From the NCBI GenBank assembly GCA_023053575.1, contig JAKZAP010000014.1, positions 12,488,938 through 12,552,937 of the forward strand: 64,000 bases of DNA. The letters run 5' to 3'. Positions 36,690 to 47,788 of this stretch are shown piece by piece (within the stretch, counting starts at the first letter, position 1; every line of letters begins with the position of its first letter). A program made the position numbers and the translations under genes. The notes beneath the pieces are model-generated. The model searched no databases. It saw nothing but the letters and a program-made list of their open reading frames with translations, and was not told where the DNA came from. This DNA comes from Branchinecta lynchi. Taxonomy: Eukaryota > Arthropoda > Branchiopoda > Anostraca > Branchinectidae.

Positions 36690-36985
36690 ATAGTTTTGTT
36701 TTCGCAGATACCATGGTATCTTATACCACAGTCTAAAGTCGTTTTTGCAGTTATTGTGGTATCTGATACCACGGTCAAAAGGCATTTTTGCAGTAATGGT
36801 GGTATCTGGCCAGTTATCGTGGTACATGATATTCACATACCACGGTCCGACCATGTATCTGAAAAAGTCATCTCACTTTCATCAAATTTGGCAGTTTGAT
36901 GGGAAAGAAGTTTGGCACTTCGCGATATGACCGAACATCAGTTTCCAGTTACCATGGTAACAGAGACCATGGTATCTGCAAAAAC
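36690..36985. repeat. Cluster of TACCAYGGTA-type palindromes
   Basis: Imperfect palindromes such as ACCATGGTATCTTATACCA, GTGGTATCTGATACCACGG, TACCACGGTCCGACCATG and ACCATGGTAACAGAGACCATGGTATC lie at 36708, 36767, 36838 and 36950. No open reading frame explains them. Confidence 0.5.
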
Positions 36986-39066
36986 GCAACTAATCTTACC
37001 ATTGCGAGTACCATTTCCCTTGGTTGGTCCTACACTGCAATAATTTGCCGTAGCTACAACTGTAGCCTGGAAATTTCAAACAATCAGATGACTAGAAATT
37101 TCAAACATTGAGAAACCTATAATATGCTTACTGATAGAGGGGTAAACTTTATGATTGTATTCTTAGAGGATCGCTGGTCACAATGACTTGCCTCTGATAT
37201 GTATTAGGTGCGTCAGGTCTGACAAATGTTCAGGTAAGGCTGGCTGAACATTGCTGCTTCAAAGTTGAGTGAGTCAATCTACTTCCAACCATGCAAGAAA
37301 GTTGTCAAAACACTGGTAATCCGTACAAGTGATCGGTACTGAAGCACAACAGACCGCACCGAACAGTCAAATCCTAGAAACGAATATACTGTATATTCAA
37401 CTCCTCTTGTCTAATGTTAGGAAAAATATTTTGTTGGGCTTTTAGTTTGCAAAAGATGCATAGTCCCATTTATAGAGAATTATTGGTGGTCAGAACCATT
37501 TGACTAGGACAGGTGTTATATTACACTTTTTACATTAACATTTCTGTAGAACAAACGAATAGTAGGAAAATAATGTACCGTAGAGTTTAAAATCAAAGCT
37601 GGAATTAAATGGTGAATGAATGATTGAATCAAGCTAGGTACCGCAGTATATGGAGCCTTTCTTGTGCATGGAGCATTGCCTGCTAAACAAGGGCCTGTTT
37701 TGGTGCCTAACCTGAGATTCTTGCTACTGGTTGGAAAACAAAAAATAAGATGAAAATAAAAGATCCCATTGATTTCAACAATGGAACACCCTAGATTAAT
37801 CTTACCAGACGGTTGTAGCCTACCATAATCATTTTGCTTTCTGCAAGCATTTATATGGGACAGAATTTTTAATTCAGAATTTTTTTTCAAAAAGATTTGA
37901 TTCTGAAAATTGCATGAGAGGTATCCAACCTCGAACTTGGACTACAAATCTTACAAGGAAATTTCTGTGCAATCCAAAACAGGTTCTAGGTCATCCAGGA
38001 CTTCCTTCTTCATATTTAAGACCTTGATAGGACAGAAATTTTCCTTTCAAACATTTTAGGCCAGTTTCGAGGTTGTACAAGTTCGAGGTATGATACCCCT
38101 CCTGTACGTAAATAGAACTTTCAAGATTTAAGTGGGAAAATAACTTACAATACAGAAATTTACAATAACTTAGAGGATGCGAGAAAATAACTGAGAGGTT
38201 TTTTCAATCGAAGACTCACCAAAAATAATCCAAATGACTACCCCAGGTAGGTAAGCTCTGCTGAAACTTGGACCGTAACCACAAGGTTGAGAGAGACCAG
38301 CGAGGTTAATGCACACACAAGTCTCCTCCAACCCTGTAATAAAGGTGCCAAGATGTGAATGCCACAACACTGTTCCATGATGAAAGACCATTTTTTGGCA
38401 CACTGAAGGTTGGGATTTCATCAGACATACTTGAGTAGTCCAGCAAGCTACAACACCTGATCGATTTGCAAGACATGGCAATCGATCAATTTATTTTGCT
38501 TTTCTACACTCGTTGCCCAGACCTTTTGAAATTTCCGCGGTGGGTTAGTACGAGCTCGAAAAAGTAAATCGCCCCGGTGCCGCGGAGGTAACGGCAAGCG
38601 ATAACAAGAAAATGGCGTATTGTTGAAGCGCGATCTATGGGACATTATAAATATTTATTTGCAAAGGATTTTACAAAAAATAAAGCATAATAGCTGTCCA
38701 TTGTGCTTTAATTCACGTGCAAAACGGATAAGTCAGCTACATTTTATTAGAGCTATATTTTGGCCCTTCTTGGCAAGGGTCCTCTTCAGGCTCCTGCTGG
38801 AAAACTAACTTGTAGAAAAACAATGAAAGATTCTTCCTTAAATATCTGATTTTATGAACTTCTTCTCTGAAAATTGGTTGGAGTTAAAGCTGGTGCTGTG
38901 ATTTCATTCTGGACACGGGTGCTGTTTCTGCTGTTCGATTGGGTCGTCGAAAGGGTAAAGATTTTTCTGCATTTTGGTTTTGGAGTCAATTGTCTCTTCT
39001 TCTTCTTTCCAGCTAAGATGGATACTTGTTCATTCAGTATTTATGTGTGATAATTTTTTTTTTTAG
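36986..39066. other. unc-13 intron, old repeats only
   Basis: Bases 38742-38795 ('TTATTAGAGCTATATTTTGG', 'CCTTCTTGGCAAGG.TCCTCTT') repeat 22753-22800 in direct orientation. No gene was recognised. A pyrimidine tract before 39067 serves the next exon. Confidence 0.45.
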
Positions 39067-39251
39067 CTCTCAGCCTACATAATGTGGACTCAGTTCGCAG
39101 TTGATATGAAATACGCGCTTGAGGAGCATGAACAAAGTCGACTTTGCAAGTCTTCGCAATACATGAACCTCCATTTCAAAGTGAAATGGCTATATAACCA
39201 TTATGTCAAGGACCTTCCTCAGTACAAAAGCGCAGTGCCAGAGTACCCAGC
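39067..39251 (+). CDS. unc-13: UNC-13/Munc13 exon, start of MHD1 in the MUN domain
   Basis: The MUN domain catalyses the syntaxin-Munc18 to SNARE-complex transition. This 185-bp exon lies between a T-rich tract ending TTTTTTTTAG and a GTAAGT donor. It encodes '[20 protein letters not shown]', '[20 protein letters not shown]' and ends '..AVPEYPA', the last codon being completed by the next exon. I chose 39067 rather than the CTCTCAG site six bases downstream because the 'LSA..MW' reading matches the family ('ISADTMW'). It belongs several hundred residues after the 11568 exon, so intervening exons are missing or unseen. Confidence 0.95.
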
Positions 39252-39297
39252 GTAAGTACCCCTCTTCTAGACCTTATTCGAACAACACCAGATCAAG

Positions 39298-39792
39298 AAC
39301 GTGTCCGAAAGCTCCGAAACAAACGAAAATGCTGAATTAATTCAGCATTTTATGCAGCATTTCGCTTTCGGACTTAAATTTTCGCTCAGTTAATGCAGCA
39401 TTAATTCAGCATAAAAATTAACGAAAAATTCAGCAAGAATGTCAAATTTATGCAGAGTTTTCAACAAGAAACTGGTGAGTACGGCGATTTTCTCAGTGTT
39501 TTCGGCGGCAAACATACCAAATTCAAAAAGACAACTGACAATTCGGCAAACATTCCAAATTCTAATACAACTGACGATCATGGCCAACAAAGAAAGAAAA
39601 GATAGGTTGGATATCAGAATTGATCCAGTTTGTCAGCTTCATACAGTTAATTCTTTTTTCTTCTTCTTTTTAAATTTTGGTATTCTAGAAGTGTCAGAGA
39701 AGAAAAAAAGGTAACAGCTTTCGGACAAAATAAGAAAAGAAAATGCAGCATTAATGCAGCATTTACAGAACCAAAAAGCTTTCGGACACGTT
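39298..39792 (+). mobile_element. ~495-bp element with GTGTCCGAAAGC ends, copy A
   Basis: The left end is AACGTGTCCGAAAGCTCCG and the right end AGCTTTCGGACACGTT. Left subterminal palindromes such as TGCTGAATTAATTCAGCA recur, with ATGCAGCATTAATGCAGCAT at the right end. The middle encodes a short frame beginning 'MANKERKDRLDIRIDP', whose start is partly kept in copy B. It lies 46 bp after the unc-13 exon donor. Superfamily not assigned. Confidence 0.7.
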
Positions 39793-40037
39793 CCAAAATA
39801 ACTTTAACTAGAGAGTAATGCGAAGACCTATCCTTCACATTCATCAAAAATGGGTATCCGTCGCAGCGCCGCCCTGTTCGTGCCTGCAGTGGCGGACGTA
39901 GAAAATTCTAGCAAGGATAAGATAGCGTTCAAGTAAAGTTATTACAAGCTACCATGATAATAGGAGGGGCGATCGCCGTATTGTGGTAGTTATCACGCTC
40001 TCTGGAACGAAAATAAAAACTACGCGAACAAACGTCG

Positions 40038-40524
40038 AACGTATCCGAAAGCTTTTTGGTTCTTTTTCTTTTTTGTCCGAAAGCAGTTACCTTTTTTCTT
40101 CTCTGACACTTCTGGAATACCAAAATATAAGTCAGGAAGAAGAAGAAGAAAAAAGAATTAACTGTATAAAGCTGACAAAATTCATCAATTACTGATATCC
40201 AACCTTCTTATCTTCTTATCTTTCCTTTCTTCGTTGGCCATGATCGCCAGTTGTCTTAGAATTTGAAATGTTTGCCGAATTGTCAGTTGTCTTTTTGAAT
40301 TTGTTATGTTTACCGCCGAAAACACTGAGAGAATCGCCGTACTCCCCAGTTTCTTCCTGAAAATTCAGCATAAAATTTAGCATTCTTGCTGAATTTTTCG
40401 ATGAATTTTATGCTGAATTAATGCTGCATTAATAGAGCGTAAATTTAAGTCCGAAAGCGAAATGATGCATAAAATGCTGAATTAATTCAGCATTTTCGTT
40501 CGTTTCGGAGCTTTCGGACACGTT
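40038..40524 (-). mobile_element. ~487-bp element with GTGTCCGAAAGC ends, copy B (inverted)
   Basis: Inverted, diverged copy of 39298-39792 with ends AACGTATCCGAAAGCTTTT and CGGAGCTTTCGGACACGTT. Together the copies form a ~1.2-kb inverted repeat with a ~245-bp spacer. The internal ATG frame ('MANEERKDK') is soon broken. Confidence 0.7.
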
Positions 40525-40647
40525 CGTCATCACTCTTACGGGAGTTCCTGCAGAACCGATAGTTATTATCACGTATGATGCTCGCGACCATCATCAGTAA
40601 ATAGTAGCGATCATAACAGTCGTGGAACGAAAATAATAAGTGGGAGG

Positions 40648-40830
40648 CATGTCCGTATCCAGGAATTTATTTGGGGGGGGTGTGCCTGCTGGTCGGACAA
40701 AAAAGTACAAAAAAACACGTAGATTATAGGGAAAAGCCCATACAAATGATTATTTTGTAGGTTCAGAGGGGGGGGGGGGGGGTCGACCCCCTAACCCCCC
40801 CCCCCCCCCCCCCCCCTGGATACCGCCTTG
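40648..40830. mobile_element. Small hAT-type element with poly-G/poly-C runs (inverted relative of 16521)
   Basis: 183 bp. The ends are CATGTCCGTATCCAGG and (other strand) CAAGGCGGTATCCAGG, with perfect 8-bp duplication GTGGGAGG at 40640-40647 and 40831-40838. Internal sequence matches 16521-16725 on the opposite strand (GTCGGACAAAAAAGTACAAA, TATAGGGAAAAGCC). Confidence 0.9.
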
Positions 40831-40838
40831 GTGGGAGG

Positions 40839-42186
40839 AGCCAATTTACTTATTACGGAGGGCTCCGGAACGGTAATGATAACAAGAATAGTAACGATCG
40901 TAACTAATAATACGTCGCTGGAACGCTACCTAAGATGCATTGTAAACGTCGAGGATCAAATCAGAGCCTGTGCTTGTTAACGATTGGTTGAGTTTCACTA
41001 GGGATGTTCGTGTCCTTTAGTGGAGCTAGTGTCGCTGCGATTCGACTGTGTGTCACTTTTTCGAAGTTCGTGCATTACTCTCTGGAGTTATTTTGTTCTA
41101 TATACACAACACTAAACAATAGCAATCTGCGAGGAATGAGGGGGATTACTCGCCGGGCGAAGGAACAAGGGGAAACTGTCAGGTAGTCAATTCTTCGGCG
41201 AGTCATCGGGAAAACGAGAAAGGTGTCTACGGTTTTGCTAGGCCCCTCCCCAAATTATGTCTTCATAATTTCGGCAGCGTTTCAGTCTACGCAGTCATCC
41301 TGAAAGAAAATATAAGGAATTTCGTATAGTAAATTGTTGGAGGTGAGTCTTTCGGGGGAACCATAATTTTGGGTGTCCGCGGTTATGCCCTTCCCCAAAA
41401 TCTGTCTGGAAGATTGTGGCAGCGTTCGATCTAAGTTGTTATCCCGAAAGGAGATACAAAGTAGCCTAGCAAATCTTGGCGAAAGTAAAAGTGTTTTTTA
41501 TTTTATTTTTTTACTCCTCTCTTTTTTATACAGCCGCTGATTTCTTTTCTTACGTATATAACTAGGAAGGAATGAATGAAATTCGTGAGCTGCAAGATCG
41601 TAGCACCGTTTGGTGTTTGGTAAGCACGCAGAGAAAAAGTCGGGTCAAAATAAAAGCCTAATAAACTGAATGCCCAGTGCCCCGAAATCTCTGTGTAAGA
41701 TGCCAATGAGGTCAGATCATTCTTCTACGGAGCCTGAACCTATCAGGATTTTGAAGAAGGAGAAGAGACACTGGTTCTACTTTGTCTTATGTGGAGTTAA
41801 TCAGAGCGCTTGGTTGAGCTCTGCCAGTGGGCAGTGGAAAGAGGAGGATCGCCAGGAGGAGCATGAAAGTTCTAGTTTGTTGGAAGTTGTTCTTCGAACA
41901 AACACGTTTCTTTCTATTATTATTACCTGTAGTTAGTTCGACGAGCACTGCACACCAATGTTTATGTTAAATGTTGTGGCTAATACCGAGAGTATTTATG
42001 TTTATTACCTTGTCAAGTGTTACATTTACGTAAAAGTACGACGCTTTAAAGTCCCTAAAAAGAGTAGCCTATGGTCGGCATCCGACATAAAATTTAATTC
42101 AAGGATGCCAATCCAAGTGTTAAATTCTATCAAACTTTTGAGTTATAGAGATAATTTCAACCAGCCAACTCACATTCATTTTCTAG
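40839..42186. other. unc-13 intron, nothing recognised
   Basis: No gene or clear element was recognised. Confidence 0.45.
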
Positions 42187-42283
42187 ATGGTTCGAACCGT
42201 TTGTCATGCAGTGGTTGAATGAAAACGATGATGTTTCTTTGGAATATCTCCACGGTGCCTTTAAAAGAGATAAACAAGACGGG
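42187..42283 (+). CDS. unc-13: UNC-13/Munc13 exon, MUN domain
   Basis: A 97-bp exon between TTTTCTAG and GTAAGTT. With the two bases carried from the previous exon it encodes 33 residues beginning '[20 protein letters not shown]' and ending 'AFKRDKQDG', a highly conserved stretch of the MUN domain. It joins in frame to the exons at 39067 and 43729. Confidence 0.96.
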
Positions 42284-43151
42284 GTAAGTTCTCGTTTATT
42301 TATTAATTACTTATGACCCAAGCTTAGATACTAAGGTGTATCAACCTCTTTAATTATCATGTTCACTCGTATTTTAATAGTCTGACAACAGTTTTCTTTC
42401 TCAAATGTGGCTGACACTGGAGGAGGAAGTGTGGCAATTCTTCTCCCCAACACAAGCGGCAAGAAATATTTGCCAAAGGCAGCCTCCAATTAAATAGTTT
42501 CTTCCTACTGAGAAGTGCAGGCAAACTACTGGAGTGGAGCTTTGCCCGGTTTCCAAAGTGACAAGGCCTAGTCCCTAATTAAAATAAAACAGAAACCCAA
42601 ACAATTCTTTGACTTTGCTCTACAACTTTAAAGGTTAGGGTCACTTGAGTATTTTTTACTTGACTATTTGGAATGTTAAGTTGAAAAGATTGAACTGAAT
42701 GGAAAAGTTTTTAAAATTAGGTAGGATAAGATGAAAAAAGGTTTGTATAGGATATATGGTAGTGCCCTTCGAGAAAAAAAGTAAGTAATTAAATTAGCTT
42801 AGATTATATGAAAAAAAAAGTTAGGGTCACTTGTAAACCTTGAGTTTCTTGGTCCTCAGCTATTTCTTAGTATTTCCTTAAAATGTCCCTGTGATCTTGT
42901 GTCTGCCCGGAACCCTCATTCCATGCAGAAGATAGAGCCCAATCGAGATGAGCTTTAACTTGGAACGACCCCAATCTTTCCCACCTTTATTTTAGTAGTC
43001 AGAGTCCGTGCCTTCGTTAACCATGGCCTTGTCATGTAAACCGTTTTCATCAAAAATGAAATGGGCATTGGGAAGCGTGGGAGATCGGATGCCGGAACAA
43101 ACCGAACAGCTTTTGAACTGCCACTATTCGCATCCATCGTTGTGTTGAACA
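42284..43151. other. unc-13 intron, nothing recognised
   Basis: AT-rich, no element ends seen until the MITE at 43152. Confidence 0.45.
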
Positions 43152-43320
43152 CACTGCAAAAAAAAATCTTGCAGTATTTGCTACTGGGATTAATCTTGTC
43201 TCTACTGAGATAAGATTATCTCTAATTCGAATTAATCTTATCCCAGTAGAGACGAGATTAATCCCAGTAGCAAATACTGCAGTTAACTTTAAACCTTACA
43301 CGGATAAACTTTTTACAGTG
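43152..43320. mobile_element. Palindromic MITE, copy 3
   Basis: Same family as 10557 and 10824: CACTGCAAAAAAA left end, TTTTTACAGTG right end, and long complementary arms around TTAATCTTGTCTCTACTGAG. It lies 33 kb from the other copies, in an intron between two unc-13 exons. The flanking TA is not preserved. Confidence 0.75.
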
Positions 43321-43728
43321 CCTAAACTTGGATTTAGAGTGTTTGATAGGCATCGTAGATGTCAGGTATTTAGATGATAGGCATGATAGGCCCACTTTGC
43401 AAAACCGGCGAAGAGGAAAAGGTGTCTATTTCTCAACCGATGCCTCGAGCTTTCGGACTAAGGGGATTAGTTTTCAATGGTACATTTTTGTGTCTTCCCG
43501 ATTTCCTGAAAAGCACCACGGTAAGTGTAATAGTCAAAATAGCTATGTGATTATGTGGATAGAGCGCTGAAGCAAAGAGCCATTAAGTAACGTAGTGGGA
43601 ATCCTTAGCCGCTTGTAAGTATTGTTTTGTTTGGTAGTATTTTAGTTTTGTTTTTTATATGGGCCTTGCGCTTAGAAATACACTTATTATTATTATGAAC
43701 TGGGACTAACCGTTTTCAATCGTTCTAG

Positions 43729-43950
43729 TTTCAACGAAGTTCAGAACATACCTTGTTCTCTAACTCTGTGGTCGACATATTCACACAGCTAACTCAGTGT
43801 TTCGATGTAGTGTCAAAGTTAGAATGTCCTGACCCGGAGATCTGGAAACGATACATGAAACGCTTTGCTAAGACAATTGTGAAAGTTCTCCTGGCTTATG
43901 CGGATATTAACAAAAAAGAATTCCCCAATCAGACGAACGACGAGAAAGTG
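43729..43950 (+). CDS. unc-13: UNC-13/Munc13 exon, MUN domain
   Basis: Exactly 74 codons between a CGTTCTAG acceptor and a GTAAGTG donor, phase 0 at both ends. It encodes '[20 protein letters not shown]', '[20 protein letters not shown]' and '[14 protein letters not shown]'. This is among the best conserved parts of UNC-13 and reads like arthropod orthologues. No later exon was found in the remaining 20 kb, so the Polinton at the right edge probably sits in the following intron. Confidence 0.96.
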
Positions 43951-44635
43951 GTAAGTGATTTTTCTATACCCACATCCCATTGGCCCACCGAATCATCATA
44001 ACCTTTGCAAGTCAACAGATCACCTCGAGAAATCCTAGGCTTTGCCGCTGGATGACGCAACGTGTGGGTAGCGCTCAGTTACTTGAAGCACCAGTCGCCA
44101 AAATGCCCTTTTTTGGAGGAAAAAGTATTGAAGGGAGTCAAATACATATATAAATATATATTCCTTGCAAAAGCCAGTTGGTGATAGTAACCAGGTAGAA
44201 TATAAGACAAACACAGTTAAACATATAAGAAGAGAATTAACAATACTCATACTTTCTTCTTTTTGTTCCGTTTTATACACTACTCTTCAGTTTTGAAGGT
44301 TTCAAATAAATAATAGTAATCATAATAATAATAATAATAATAATTAACCTTCCCAATGCTTCGCTTCTAATCGGACGAACACCGCCAAATTTCTCGTTAT
44401 TACAAAACACTTACCTCCAATTAAGTTTATTAGCCGTTCCTTCCCTAAAAAACTCCTCCCAAACATTTCCTCCCTGACTCCCGCCAGCTCACCACTTTCA
44501 GACATAAAATGTAAAAGACTGTTTTTGTTTGGGACTCAATAATTAAACAGAGAATGATTTTGTGAAACAACATTCAAGTTTTAACACTCTAATTAGGCTC
44601 TACCCTCACTGTCCCTAAGCATAGAGAGAAAAAGT
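43951..44635. other. unc-13 intron, nothing recognised
   Basis: AT-rich with (TAA)n near 44320. No gene was recognised. Confidence 0.45.
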
Positions 44636-45651
44636 GGGATCGACTAAAAAGAGGCACGGCACCGCATTGTGTAGGAGGCATGAGTACTAAAAAGAGGCAC
44701 GAAAACTAAAAGGGCCCGTGCAAGGTGAGGGGCAGGAACAATTTTCTAACGTACCTTCTTTTAGGCTCTGGAGTTACAAACTCGCTTACTTGTCTACTTC
44801 TACTACATGCTAATCTCTTTTTATTACTCGTGCCTCCTGCGACATGTCGTACCATGCCGTGCCTCTTTTTAGTCAATCCCGATTAGCATGTAGTAGAAGT
44901 AAACAAGTAAGTGAGTTCGTAACTCCAGAGGCTAAACGAAGGTACGTTAGAACATTGTTCCTGCCCCTCACCTTAAACGGGCCCTTTTAGTTTTCGTGCC
45001 TCTTTTTAGTACTCGTACCTCCTACACAATGCCGTTCCGTGCCTCGTTTGAGTCGATCCTAATGCTAATCTCTTTTTATTACTCGTGTCTCCTGCGCGAA
45101 GTCGTGCCGTACCGTGCCTCTTTTTAGTCGATCCCGGTTAGCATGTATTAGAAGTAGACAAGTAAGTGAGTTCGCAACTCCAGAGGCTAAACGAAGGTAG
45201 GCTACGTTAGAACATTGTTCCTGCCCCTCACCTTGAACGGGCCCTTTTAGTTTTCGTGCCTCTTTTTAGTACTCATACCTCCTACACAATGCCGTTCCAT
45301 GCCTCGTTTGAGTCGATCCTAATGCTAATCTCTTTTTATTACTCGTGCCTCCTGCGCGAAGTCGTGCCATACCGTGCCACTTTTTAGTTGATCCCGGTTA
45401 GCATGTAGTAGAAGTAGACAAGTAAGTGAGTTCGCAACTCCAGAGGCTAAAAGAAGGTACGTTAGAAGATTGTTCCTGCCCCTCACCTTGAACGGGCCCT
45501 TTTAGTTTTCGTGCCTCTTTTTAGTACTCGTACCTCCTACACAGTGCCGATCCGTGCCTCGTTTGAGTCAATCCTAATGCTAATCTCTTTTTATTACTCG
45601 TGCCTCCTGCGCGAAGTCGTGCCGTACCGTGCCTCTTTTTAGTCAATCCGA
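44636..45651. repeat. Foldback array bounded by GGATYGACTAAAAAGAGGCACGG ends
   Basis: The outer ends are inverted (GGATCGACTAAAAAGAGGCA at the left; TGCCTCTTTTTAGTCAATCC at the right). Inside, one minus-oriented unit is followed by three plus-oriented ~290-bp units marked by 'TAGCATGTAGTAGAAGTA', 'GGTACGTTAGAACATTGTTC' and 'TTAGTTTTCGTGCC'. The octamer GAGAGAAA occurs just outside both ends (44622-44629 and 45652-45659), a possible target duplication with a few intervening bases at the left. Confidence 0.7.
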
Positions 45652-45659
45652 GAGAAAGT

Positions 45660-47145
45660 CGCCCCAAGCGACCGAATCAGTAACCAGTTTTTATTTCCCC
45701 TTCTCTAGTTCTTGGGCTTAATATCTTGCTCATTCTATGGAGCGTTCTCACTGGATTATGAGATATTCCTGTCAGTCACACGGAATTATGCTAACGCAGT
45801 AGAGATTCGAGCTTATTACTGCTCTGGAAATTTTCTGTCAAGGTGATGTCAACGGTTCCGCTCGTAGTATGTTAACTGTTTGGGATCTAATTGTACAAAG
45901 GGCCGGGTGGGAGGGGCTTTAGTTGTGATAGTTTAGAGGGGAGTTGAAGGGGGAAGGGATACGAGACCCGTTCGTGATTTTAATTTGTCTACCTTGTTAA
46001 GGGTGGATCTGAAAATACTGAATTTTTGCCTAATAGAAAAAAAAGGTTTCGATGGCATCCCAAAAACTGAATATTTTGTTGACTTATTGATCCTGACAAT
46101 CGGGTCTTGGAGATTTCCGGTCATCGCCAGACCCTTTAGCATAGGCTAACAGAGGCTTTAACATTAGGCTGCTATTTATCCTCAATCAACCGCTTGAAAA
46201 TGTAAAAACATGATACGGCCATACAACCATTAAGATGAGAAAACCAAGTTCAGATATTAGTTCAGCATGAATGTTTACCCTACATCTTATATCTAATCGA
46301 CTTTAGAAAAGAGTCTTTTTACCAAATTCCTCGCTTTAGCTGTATTCCGAACGAACTGCCTGCCGAGCAAAAGAGCTGGTGACATGAAAAAATATCCGCC
46401 TTTTTGCAAATTTCTGCAGAATTACTGTCTAGCGAGAAAATAGTGTTTTGAGATGGATTGATTGAGTTTTCTTAACCCCGATACGAACCTGTAATCGAAT
46501 CGAGAATGAACTTTTGTTTTTACTGAATTTCCGCTTTGGCTTGATTCTTGTCCGAGAAAATTATTCAATTCAGCTCAGTTAATTAATTTTAATTTGAACA
46601 TTCCTTAAACAAAACAACAAAATAGAACGCTCCCAAGAAGGGCACAACCGTGTCCTGTGCGTGACTGCACAACTTTTAATCGCCTATTACTTTTATTTAT
46701 TTATTTATTTATTTAATTCAGCCGTAGCCATATACACAGAGGAAAAAACACACATTCTAGCCTAAATATCACACATAACCACATATGTATCAAAAGAATC
46801 AACGAACCACAAGTTCATCGCTCCATTTTTTCTACAAAGGTAGTGAAAGTTGAAAAATTGGAGCGGTAAGAATTTGGATCAGGTTGTTATCTGATCTCAA
46901 AAGGCGGCTTTTTAGCGATAAAACTGCTTTACGTTTTAAACGATGACACACTAGACAGTTGCTAGAGAAGAGGCAAAATTTGATGGAAAGAAACAAGAAA
47001 ATTCAACTGGTGGTAGGATACGGATGAAGCTTGACAGTAAGAGGCATAATGTCCCAAGACATTGTTGCTCCTGTCCAGGAAGGTGGCAGGAAGTTATAGA
47101 ACCATTCCCTCCTGTTACGGTCTTGAATTCCTCTTTATAAACACC
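45660..47145. other. Non-coding stretch, simple repeats
   Basis: Contains (TTTA)n at about 46690-46715 and, near 46320-46560, fragments like the 20.1-20.8 kb minisatellite. No gene was recognised. Confidence 0.45.
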
Positions 47146-47788
47146 CAGAGGCGTTACTAGCCAAAATGTTTGGAGTGGAGGCAATGTATTTTTTACCGAC
47201 TGACTGGTCGTTTTTACCGACTCTTTCTTAACGGACTCCTTTTGCCTATTCTGCCTTTTATAAGATACTTAGCTCCTACATGGAATTATGAGCTTCTAAA
47301 ATCCCCACCTTCCTCCGTTGTTTCGTTTCGTAGCTACGAATTTTTAGCACTTTTTCGGCCTTGCCGAGTTTTCCTGTCACCCAACGAAAAGTTTGCCGGA
47401 ATCTTCACTGTCCGATGACAACTCTTTCGCACATAAGGATGTGATAATCTTCTGTTTATTAGTTCTTTTATTTGCTTAGTATTCGCACTTTTTAACCAAG
47501 GCATGTTCAGTTTTCAAATATTTGCGCCCAGTCACCGCGTCGGAGAGCAGGAAGGCTGGATATAATTGACAATCGCTAACAAGAAAATCGCTAGTTTCAG
47601 GTGGAAAGTAATGGTATTTTCGATAACCTATTTTCATTCCATTTTATAGGGAAAAGATCATTTCTAGTAAGAGTTGTGCTTTAAAGAAACCGACTATTTT
47701 TACGAAAATCACTTCCCACTTGTTTTGTCTACCGACTGGCCAAAAACCAAGGCGGGCGTCATCCCATATAGCCTACGTGACGCCTCTG
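47146..47788. mobile_element. Possible hAT-type element (aged ends)
   Basis: The left end CAGAGGCGTTACTAG and the right end (other strand) CAGAGGCGTCACGTAGG are hAT-like TIRs, 643 bp apart. Flanking octamers match poorly, so the target duplication is lost or the pairing is wrong. No transposase. Confidence 0.5.

Noticed and set aside
39439..39714. 91-codon plus-strand frame as a host gene after the unc-13 exon
   Set aside because: It lies wholly inside the inverted element copy A and is broken in copy B.
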